64,000 nucleotides of DNA from Diplonema japonicum (Eukaryota; Euglenozoa; Diplonemea; Diplonemida; Diplonemidae), in NCBI GenBank assembly GCA_964019335.1, contig OZ025747.1, forward strand, positions 248,001-312,000. The letters run 5' to 3'. A program made the position numbers and the translations under genes. The first letter of the stretch is position 1, and each line of letters begins with the position of its first letter. The notes under the pieces are model-generated. The model made no database searches, was not told the origin of the DNA, and saw only the letters and a list, made by a program, of their open reading frames with translations. This document shows positions 32,718-40,945 of the stretch, piece after piece.

Positions 32718-35120
32718 ATGGAGCAGCCCAAAGGCATGCGAGAGATTGATGAAGACGAAGACGAATACCTAGCAAGAGTGCAGGGCATCGCTCGAGAGCT
32801 GGATTCCGAGGCTGAGATCTATGTCGGCAAAGGTCTTGGAGGGTACGAGAAATTTTTTCGAAACAACGACGAGGAAGAGATAGAATGGGAGGAGAGGGTC
32901 TTGGTGGAACTGGAGAGGAGAGAGCAGCAAGTGATGGAGATCGTGGAGCAGTGGGAAAGGCAAGAAAACGCCACAAACCAAGCCTACGAGAGAACGCTAG
33001 CGGCGGTCGGGACCTCGGCCAACACAGTAATCCATTCCATAGATATAAATGATGGGTACCTCCGTGAGAGAAAACGACTGCTGCATCTTTACGAAGAGAC
33101 CTTACAGACAAAGCTGTGCAAAGTTCCTTTCGAGTACGAAGACGACACCTCCCTTCCTACAAAGGAGCGCGAGTTCCGCCGCCTGCAGCGGCTTACCTTT
33201 CGTAAAGCCGTTATCAATTCCTGCAATAAAACAGCCTCCATGCTCATCGATCGTTATCTCACCTCGGACACTCTGTCCCTCCGTTGTCCTTCTCTAGGAC
33301 GCCGCCTTGATGAAGACCCCATCGACTACATCACACGTGTCAACCTCCTGGTACACGAGGCGATCAACACCACCATCCAGGGGTACAATGCGTACAGGAC
33401 GGATCTTGTTCAGGACGGTGATCCATCGGTGTCCCTCCCGCTTGTGTCGGTACCGTTGGCCACGAACCTTGTAGGGTCCATCCGCAGCCCGCAACGCCCC
33501 GAAAGAGTCCCAATGAGCGACATCATCGTAAACCGTCATAATGACCTTGTGCAACGGGGCAAGGTGCAGGAGCTGAAAGTCCCTGGTGGACGTGACTGGG
33601 TTGATGGGTACCTTGCTTCCCGTGACACGCCTGCCACTGACGTCAACCGGCTGCACCACTGGGTTGGTGTCGCAAAGAAGCTTATCAACGGCAACACACC
33701 AACTGAGGATCCGAAATCTGTGCTGAACACCACTGCGGGTTCCACATCCAACCCCATCCCTCCCTCGCTCCTCACGGCCATCGCGCAGGCTTGGCAGGAC
33801 AGCAATTCCCCGTTTATAAAACCAGGTTCCTCCGCTTCATCCCTCGTTGAGGAGTACAGCAGGACGCATCCCTTCCCTACCCTCACCATCCCCAAGGGGT
33901 ATTCAGAGCCCGATTGGATCAGAGCCTCCGTCAACAGGGCAGCAAACATGAAGGCGGCGTACTTGGATGGGTTCCGCAAGTGGTTGGACACGAGGCTGTG
34001 TTTCACACCAGCACATGACTCACCTGAGAAAACAGCTTGCGTGCCTTGGGAGGATCAGGACATCCTTTCCGTGCCGAAGAAGCCCATCGTGACACCGTTG
34101 GTGTCGCCACGGAGGAGTGCTGTTAGAAAGATGTCGCCAGAACGAAGGCTGTCGCCTGTTAAGAGACTGTCTCCCAGGATGAGACTGTCACCGGTGAGAA
34201 GGCCGGTGAGGGATCCTGATGCTGTGTGGGAGGTACCGTTGGAACCCTTACTGGACATGCCTGTGAAGTCTCCCCCGCCTGCCTACAAGATCTCAAGGCA
34301 ACCGATCTCCGCTCTTGACAAGATACTGCATGCCTCGGCACTGATTGTGCCACACCTACACTTGATGGTGGATCTGCAGCTGACACCGCAGCCGTTGCCC
34401 GTCACGTCTCCCGCCCTCCCTCGCCTGCTGTGCGTCGCATGCAAACACGATGCTGTCTACATGTGTATAGAGTGCAGCGGGAACTCGTTCTGCCCTTCGT
34501 GCTGGGATGTCAGACACCAGCATGTCAAGCATCGTAAGCTTATTACACCTTACATTTGTTTCATGTGCAAGTCAGCAGCCGTGATGGAGTGCCGCGAGTG
34601 TCGTATAAAGTGCTGCAAGTCATGCTGGGACCACAGCCACCAATGCATGGAACACCACGAGGGCATATCCCTGCAGCAGAACAATTATCTCGGGAAGGAA
34701 GAGCACCAGCACGTGTCGCCGCAGAGGAATGTGGTGGACGAAGGCGATGTGACAAAGATGTGGCTATCGCGGAACCCTGACACAGTCACGAGAGTCCGGA
34801 AGAAGTGGACGATGCAAAGGCAGCAGGACACAGCCGCCATCGTTCCCGAGATCCCGAAGTCGCGTGTGATCCCCCACCCAGAGAATGTGCAAAAGCTGTT
34901 AACCTTCTACAAGAACAACGCCCCACACAAGATGCACCTCGTGATGGACGTGCTGCGCAACCACCACGGCAAGGAAGAAGAACTCTTCGCCTCCCTCGAA
35001 TCGGAGTATGCTTCTGCCTCAAGCGAGCCACCCACTCTCTCGTGGTCCTGCCCGTCGTGCGACTTCCAGAACGCCGACACCACGACGACATGCATCAACT
35101 GCAACACACCTAAACCTTAG
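32718..35120 (+). CDS. Coiled-coil protein with two B-box-like fingers and a RanBP2-type zinc finger
   Basis: An 800-residue single-exon protein. The first 180 residues are acidic and coiled coil (for example REQQVMEIVEQWERQ). A basic stretch near residues 470-495 repeats a Ser-Pro motif (RRLSPVKRLSPRMRLSPVRR), which looks like a target of proline-directed kinases such as CDKs. Two tandem B-box-like fingers follow at about 570-655: CVACKHDAVYMCIECSGNSF, then CFMCKSAAVMECRECRIKCC, each ending in an H-x-x-x-x-H pair. The last 26 residues form a RanBP2-type finger (SWSCPSCDFQNADTTTTCIN then C), a fold that often binds ubiquitin or RNA. The function is unknown; the combination suggests an adaptor for ubiquitin or RNA. 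Confidence 0.75.
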   Translation: MEQPKGMREIDEDEDEYLARVQGIARELDSEAEIYVGKGLGGYEKFFRNNDEEEIEWEERVLVELERREQQVMEIVEQWERQENATNQAYERTLAAVGTSANTVIHSIDINDGYLRERKRLLHLYEETLQTKLCKVPFEYEDDTSLPTKEREFRRLQRLTFRKAVINSCNKTASMLIDRYLTSDTLSLRCPSLGRRLDEDPIDYITRVNLLVHEAINTTIQGYNAYRTDLVQDGDPSVSLPLVSVPLATNLVGSIRSPQRPERVPMSDIIVNRHNDLVQRGKVQELKVPGGRDWVDGYLASRDTPATDVNRLHHWVGVAKKLINGNTPTEDPKSVLNTTAGSTSNPIPPSLLTAIAQAWQDSNSPFIKPGSSASSLVEEYSRTHPFPTLTIPKGYSEPDWIRASVNRAANMKAAYLDGFRKWLDTRLCFTPAHDSPEKTACVPWEDQDILSVPKKPIVTPLVSPRRSAVRKMSPERRLSPVKRLSPRMRLSPVRRPVRDPDAVWEVPLEPLLDMPVKSPPPAYKISRQPISALDKILHASALIVPHLHLMVDLQLTPQPLPVTSPALPRLLCVACKHDAVYMCIECSGNSFCPSCWDVRHQHVKHRKLITPYICFMCKSAAVMECRECRIKCCKSCWDHSHQCMEHHEGISLQQNNYLGKEEHQHVSPQRNVVDEGDVTKMWLSRNPDTVTRVRKKWTMQRQQDTAAIVPEIPKSRVIPHPENVQKLLTFYKNNAPHKMHLVMDVLRNHHGKEEELFASLESEYASASSEPPTLSWSCPSCDFQNADTTTTCINCNTPKP

Positions 35121-35215
35121 ATTGTAATAGATATCTTACCGTTGTACCATTAATATTTCTTTTTTTGCCATGTTTGACACTCATTTGCTCAAAGGAAAAG
35201 GTATTTTAAAAAAAA

Positions 35216-36767
35216 ATGGCTGAAAAACGAAAGGGCGAGGCGCTTCCTGTGACAGGGTACCTGGTGCACGGGACGACGAAGCAGTGCTGGGAGAAGATTA
35301 AGAACTTGGGGCTGAACAAGATGTCGAGGCGCCACGTGCATTTTGTGGAGGCGAAGGACGTCAACGACTGCATCGACGGTGTCGTGCCGGTGAGGGAGGA
35401 GGGGAAATGGAAGGATGCGAAGAAGGAAGTGCTCATCTTCGTAAACAGGGAAAGAGCAGAAAGAGACGGACTGGAGTTCTTCGAGCATGTAAGCGGGGGC
35501 AACACAGTGCTGACAAAAGGAATCAAGGACACCGGGATGGTCCCCCTTGCGTACATCGACAAGGCAGTTGATGTGGAAACCGGCGACGTTCTCTGCGAAC
35601 CTGTCGGCGCATGCCTCCTCCCCGCCCCGCCTGTCAAACGTGGAAGGACAGGGCTTCCATGGACAAAGAGATACTTCAAAGTTGACTCGCACACTCACAT
35701 CCTTCCCGAGAGCCTTGATTTATGCAAGAAGTTCTTGGAAAAAGGGTACATCACCCTGGAGCCAACCGAGCAAGGGAGAAACATGTTGAAAGACGGGAAA
35801 CTGTTCAGAGCGATTAAGGCAAACTGCTATTCTGCAGAAGCGGTGCTTGACGACATGGTGAGCAATGACATCGATGTGCAGGTGCTGTCTACAGTCCCGG
35901 TGATGTTCTGCTACTGGACAAAGACGAAGAACGACGCTGTGGAGCTGGCAAGGTATCTGAACGATGACATCGCTGCAGTGGTGAAGAAGAATCCGACCAA
36001 GTTCATCGCGTTGGGAACGCTGCCCTTGCAGTTCCCGGACGAGGCGGTCAAGGAGCTGAAGAGGTGCGTCAACACCCTCGGCATCAAAGGATTCCAAATC
36101 GGGTCCCACGTCGAACAGTGGGAACTCTCCGACCCCGCACTGTTCCCCGTCTTCGAGGCCGCTCAAGAGCTCAACGTCTCCATAATGGTGCACCCCTGGG
36201 ACATGATGGGCGCCTCGGAACACGGCAACAAATACTGGCTTCCATGGCTGGTGGGCATGCCTGCTGAGACAACACGTGCCATGTGCCACATGTTTATGTC
36301 AGGTCTGCTTGACAAGCTCCCTAAGCTCCGTGTCATGTTCGCCCATGGTGGGGGCTCCTTCGCGTACACCGCAGGGAGAATACAGCATGGTTACAAGTAT
36401 GTGTATTATTCTGATTTTTTTTTTATTTTTTATATAACATATTCACAGCTGCCGACCGGACCTGTGTGCCATCGATGCCAAGGAAGGGCCCATGACCTAC
36501 CTTAAGACACCTGAGAGGTCTGCGCGCTTCTGGGTGGACACCCTTACACATGACGCGGAGGCCATGCGGTTCCTCGTGGAAAAGATGGGTGAAGACAGGA
36601 TTGTAATGGGGTCCGACTACCCCTTCCCTCTTGGGGAGTGGGTGCCCGGGAGGATGATCGAGGAGCTCGACGGTGCGGGGTGGACGGAGGAGAGGAGGGA
36701 AAAGATTCTCTCGAAGAATTTTTTCGAGTTCATGAACATGGACATTAAGGACTTCCTGCGTGAGTGA
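35216..36767 (+). CDS. Fusion of a KptA/Tpt1 RNA 2'-phosphotransferase-like domain with ACMSD
   Basis: Exons 35216-36396 and 36449-36767 (52-nt intron), 499 residues. Residues of about 12-130 match the C-terminal ADP-ribosyltransferase half of KptA/Tpt1: LVHGTTKQCWEKIKNLGL, MSRRHVHF, then DGLEFFEHVSGGNTVLT and MVPLAYI. The family uses NAD+ to remove a 2'-phosphate from RNA. The usual N-terminal winged-helix lobe, with the first catalytic Arg, is absent. Residues 155-499 are a complete aminocarboxymuconate semialdehyde decarboxylase (human enzyme 336 residues): HTH metal pair (about 158/160), MVHPWDMMG (His about 325), FAHGGGSFAY (His about 376), MGSDYPFPLGE (Asp about 450). Splicing rebuilds GYNCRPDLCAID. 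Both halves are in one exon, so the fusion is not a splice artefact. ACMSD diverts kynurenine intermediates away from NAD+ synthesis. Confidence 0.88.
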
Positions 36768-36879
36768 ATGGAAAAAAAAAAAAAAGAACAAAAAAACGTA
36801 ATTGTTGTGTTGGAAGAAATCAAGGAAGAGAAATAAGAGGTTTTTAGGAAAAAGGGGATAGCAAAAAAAAAAAAAAAAA

Positions 36880-37542
36880 GAAAAACAACGTACACGGTAA
36901 CCAAATAACTTTTTTCCACTCAAGTCTGTAAGCAGAATTTCCACCACTGTTTACGGTAACCCACAACTTTTTTTCCACTCAAATGGTTTTTTGTAAAAAT
37001 TTTCCACTCTCCACGGTAACCTATTTTTATTTCCACTAAACCATGTAAGTAAGAACTTTTTTTCCACCGTCCACGGAAACCCACAACTTTTTTTTCCAAC
37101 GTCCACGGTGGAGGTGTGTGTGCACTTGGGGAAAACGTGTAGGCACAACCAGGGCTCGAAAAAAGACACCAAGAATTTCTCCTGGAAGTTGGCAAGGGCG
37201 ATTTCCAAAGACGATTTAAAGCCAAAGCCGAGGTATTGGGCGTCTGATGTACTTCTCCACCCCTCGCCCCCTGCCTGTGAAGGATATGCCAAGGATGACC
37301 TCAAGCCCCCTGTTGTCACGAAGTCACAGATAGGCAGGCCAGCAAAGAGGAAGCGAAGTGAGAGAGAAGGGGAAAATAAATGCAGCAACTTGTAAAAACC
37401 TTTATTACTCAACCGCTGCGCCAGGTGGTTACAGTAAAAAGTGGAAAAAAAGTTGCAGGTTACCGTGGATGGTGGAAAAAAAGTTGGAGGTTTAAGACGA
37501 CGGTGGAAAAAAGTTATTTGGTTACCATGTACGTTGTTTTTC
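36880..37542. mobile_element. Inverted-repeat element (663 bp) with possible MULE transposase remnant
   Basis: The ends are 40-bp inverted repeats with one mismatch (36880-36919 and 37503-37542; core CAACGTACACGGTAACCAAA). Inside, both arms repeat a roughly 30-60-nt unit (ACGGTAACCCACAACTTTTT then TCCAC) four or five times on the left and three times, inverted, on the right. The middle (37108-37395) has an open frame with GRPAKRKRSEREGE, a Gly-Arg-Pro-Lys/Arg-rich tail that resembles the C-terminus of Mutator-like transposases; this link is weak. The flanks are A tracts, so a target duplication cannot be read. Confidence 0.6.
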
Positions 37543-37543
37543 C

Positions 37544-37588
<45 letters not shown>

Positions 37589-38044
37589 GTTCACTTTTTT
37601 TCTTTTTTTTTTTTTTTTTTGGTCTTACATTGCCGGGAGTGGGGCAAAGAGATAAAAGGGAGGGGAAGGAGAAAAAAAAAAAGATCTGATTTTTCAGTTT
37701 GTTTTTTTGTTTTTTTGTTCCTTCTTGCTTTCTTTCTTTTTGTTATTCTTTTTTTCCTTCCGTTTAAGCAGGCGTCCTTTGTTTGTCGAAGCTACAAACT
37801 TGTTGGGCAGCGCAATGGGTGGGTAAAAAAAAAAAACGCACACAAAAAAAGAAAACACACACACACCCGTGCACACGAACAAAATACAAGCGCCAAAACT
37901 ATTTTTTTCTCACCAAAAAAAGAAAATGTGTGTGGGGGGGTCATAGTAGCTAGCCACTTCGCGTCCCTAAATCACAGTGAACTTTTTTTTCTTTTTTTTT
38001 GGGGACGAAAGCAATGCTCCAGAAGGGGAGTATAAATAGATAGC

Positions 38045-38102
38045 CCCCGCCCAACCCACCCAAGGGCGGCCCTCCATGTGGGGGTTTGTCCTGCACTTCG
38101 AG
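38045..38102. repeat. 58-nt dispersed repeat, copy 2
   Basis: Near-identical to 21736-21793, differing at two positions (A to T in the loop, T to C near the end), in the same orientation and again followed by a T tract. Confidence 0.7.
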
Positions 38103-38257
38103 TTTTTTTTTTTGCCGTCTTCCCCCCCTTTTTTATCCTATTCTCTTCCCTCTTCCATCAAAAAAAAAGGTGATATTTTTTTTTTTCTTCTCTCTGTTCT
38201 CTCTGTTCTCTTTCGTCAGTTTACTGTCAACAAAGGCTGGGTGGGGAGAAGGGGAGA

Positions 38258-40816
38258 ATGACAACCCTCGGCGGGGGAGTGTTGAACGTGGTCAAGGTGT
38301 TAAAACCTCAGGATGACAACGACCACACCGCATCAAGCGACCCTTTGGAAATTTTAGTAACAAGGCTGATCGATGCAGGTAGCGAAATAGAGCGCAAGAG
38401 CGGAAAAGTAGACGGAATGGTGGCCCAGCTTTTAAGAGTTCTGGTAGAATGCCCTCCAGGCGGGCTTGACGTTGAGCCAGAAGAAGCCGTCATATGTGTT
38501 GACTTGTTATTGCAACGAGGCGGAAAAGCCGATGTTGGTGTGAAAGGAAGAAGTATGGCTCTGCAATGTGTGGTGGTGATGTGCAGGGTGCTTCCTGATG
38601 TCCTTCCCCTTACTGAACAAGAGGCTCTCTGCGACACGGTGGCCTCTTTATCCATTGAAAGCAATCTTTGTTCAGAAGGGTTGACCTTAGTTTGTATTTT
38701 CGGCCCGAAAGCCTTCCCCCCTGAAGTGATCGAAGCGCTCATCACAACGCCGCCTAGCCCTTCCGTCAATGTCTTCAAAGTGCTGGCAGCGTGCATTGCA
38801 CTTTCCGAGGAGTACCGGTCTGTGTTTGCTAACGTCTCGCCGTACCTTCTTCAACACGTGGCTTCGCATCCTGTGGAGATCACTCATCTGCTTCTTGCCG
38901 AGCAGAACACGATCCCCGTGTTCCTCCCCGCCTTGACCCTTCTGGCACCTCTACCGATGGTGTTCCACCTTGCTGCATTGGCGTCTGCTGTACCTTCTTG
39001 TATCGTATCGCTTGTGCTTGACAATCTTGAGGCAGGTGCCTTAGGCGACGGTGAAGAGGGAAGCTTGCTTGCCGTTCACGGGTACTGCACGCTGTCGTAC
39101 GACATCCCCGAGGACTATGAAGGGCGACGGAGGGAGCTCGTCGAGAACAGCGTGCTGAGCATGGTCAGGACAGGGGGGTTCGCAGCGCTGCCGTTCAAGG
39201 TGATGGCAGCGATGTTGCGTGTGGTGGACAGATGTGGCGTAACGCTAGGGGAGGAAGAGGTCGTAGGGTTGTTAGTGGTGCTGAAGAAGGTCTACCCTCA
39301 GGTCAAACATGATGCAAGCCAGGATGGTGCAACCTGTGAGTGGACGTCTGGCACCCTTACTGCTCTTGACACCGCTGACGCGTCCTTGCTTCTCGCACGG
39401 CACTTGCTTTCTATTCTTCGTAGCAATTTGGATGCCAATGCACCGCATCCATTCTCGTATACTCCCCCTACTCCGTGGTCGCCCGCCTTTTATCCCCACC
39501 CTCCCCTCTCCCACTTCCCCCACAAACCCCTGGAGTGTCTCAGTACCCTCTGTAACCCTCTCCTCGCCTCCGCGGCTGCCGGTATTATGATTACCAAGGC
39601 CCAGATGGAGGATCTGCAGGACACGAAGCGCCGTGCAGCGACGGTCATCAAGAGGGCCTATAAAGCGTACCAGTCCCGTGATGGGGTGCGGCGTGCCATC
39701 CAGCACTACCAAGCGGTGCGGTATGCCGTGTTCATACAGAGGATATACCGCGGGCACAGACAACGACTCAGGTACAGGAGAACCCAACACAGAAGGGAAG
39801 TCATTCGGAAAGAAGAAGGAAGATGGAGGGAAAGGGTGGAGAAGAGATTCGAGGAGGGGTGTGAGTGGCTGCAAAACGTGAGCGTGTACTTAGACAGTCT
39901 TCGAACTATACATGCTGTGGAGGAGGAACGACGTGAGAGGGCGTTCGTTGAAAGAAGCTGCTGTTTATGGTCCGACTTCTACGGAGGGTTGGCAGCAGTC
40001 ACAGCGGAAGAAGATATAGGGTACACAGCATTGTACGAGTGCTACTTGTGGGGGAACGTGGCATCTGCTTGGTCGCCGGCAGAAGCCATGCAACTTGTTA
40101 TGTACACAAAAGGTCTTCGCAAACTACATGCTGAGGCAGAAGCACATCGTGTGGCCATCCAATCCCTCTGTAGCAAGCATCACGTGAAGGCTAAACGCCG
40201 GGAGGTACGGAACAAAGCGCAACGACAGCTTTTTCAGGCACACACGGAGGTCTCATATGCCGTATCACAAGAGGAAGCAGATGAAAGGGCTGACATAGCA
40301 AGGAAACACTTCAAAGTCACATACACGGTAAGAGAGAAGGCAACAAGAGTGCGGGTAACGCGCAGTGAGCGGAAGTTAAGAAGCATCGTCGAGCGGGCAA
40401 GGTCAGAGGGAGTCGAAATGATCGGGAGAGTGATTTTAGTGAACGAGTGGCACGAAGTCCTTCGGTGCATTGTGGGTTGCTGGAACGACATGTCCCTCGT
40501 CACACCCGGCATGGTGGTGGCTGTGCTGGTGATCATTGCCTGCAGTAGCAAGTCGCATCACGCAGGCTGTTTTGTAACCGCTGTGCTGGCCACTTTGGCC
40601 TGTACTGCTTCTCAGTGCGATGACACTTTTTCCGTCCTTGTCACCGCTGTTACTACGCGGCTCACCCACCACCACCGCCCTGTCATGCCTGTGATTAACT
40701 ACCGCTTCAGCACCACCTCCCTCGCAGATGCTCCGCTGGTACAGAAACGGCATTCCGCTCCAAACCCGAGAAGGCGATCCACTCGAAGGAAGTCTTCCAT
40801 CTTCATTGCCTTTTAA
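38258..40816 (+). CDS. Helical-repeat protein with IQ motifs and hydrophobic C-terminal region
   Basis: An 852-residue single-exon protein. Residues 1-390 are alpha-helical, compatible with ARM/HEAT-like repeats (for example LTLVCIFGPKAFPPEVIEAL). Two or three IQ calmodulin-binding motifs lie near 465-510 (ATVIKRAYKAYQSRDGVRRA, AVFIQRIYRGHRQRLRYRR), followed by charged coiled coil. Two hydrophobic segments near 745-790 (MVVAVLVIIACSS, VTAVLATLACTA) may be membrane helices, and the tail is basic (RRRSTRRKSS). Together with 44655-50925 it forms a pair of IQ proteins in this cluster whose C-termini look alike. No exact family is recognised; binding of calmodulin or centrin in the cytoskeleton or flagellum is a reasonable inference. 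Confidence 0.7.
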   Translation: MTTLGGGVLNVVKVLKPQDDNDHTASSDPLEILVTRLIDAGSEIERKSGKVDGMVAQLLRVLVECPPGGLDVEPEEAVICVDLLLQRGGKADVGVKGRSMALQCVVVMCRVLPDVLPLTEQEALCDTVASLSIESNLCSEGLTLVCIFGPKAFPPEVIEALITTPPSPSVNVFKVLAACIALSEEYRSVFANVSPYLLQHVASHPVEITHLLLAEQNTIPVFLPALTLLAPLPMVFHLAALASAVPSCIVSLVLDNLEAGALGDGEEGSLLAVHGYCTLSYDIPEDYEGRRRELVENSVLSMVRTGGFAALPFKVMAAMLRVVDRCGVTLGEEEVVGLLVVLKKVYPQVKHDASQDGATCEWTSGTLTALDTADASLLLARHLLSILRSNLDANAPHPFSYTPPTPWSPAFYPHPPLSHFPHKPLECLSTLCNPLLASAAAGIMITKAQMEDLQDTKRRAATVIKRAYKAYQSRDGVRRAIQHYQAVRYAVFIQRIYRGHRQRLRYRRTQHRREVIRKEEGRWRERVEKRFEEGCEWLQNVSVYLDSLRTIHAVEEERRERAFVERSCCLWSDFYGGLAAVTAEEDIGYTALYECYLWGNVASAWSPAEAMQLVMYTKGLRKLHAEAEAHRVAIQSLCSKHHVKAKRREVRNKAQRQLFQAHTEVSYAVSQEEADERADIARKHFKVTYTVREKATRVRVTRSERKLRSIVERARSEGVEMIGRVILVNEWHEVLRCIVGCWNDMSLVTPGMVVAVLVIIACSSKSHHAGCFVTAVLATLACTASQCDDTFSVLVTAVTTRLTHHHRPVMPVINYRFSTTSLADAPLVQKRHSAPNPRRRSTRRKSSIFIAF

Positions 40817-40945
40817 AAAGCTTTCCTTACGTAATTCTTCATTTACACGAAGATGGCTCCATTCGATTGTTGAGAGTCAACTTTTATTTTATCCCCCCAC
40901 ATTCGCCGCGTTCCAACAACTTTCTTGCAACAGAAGAAAAAGAAA

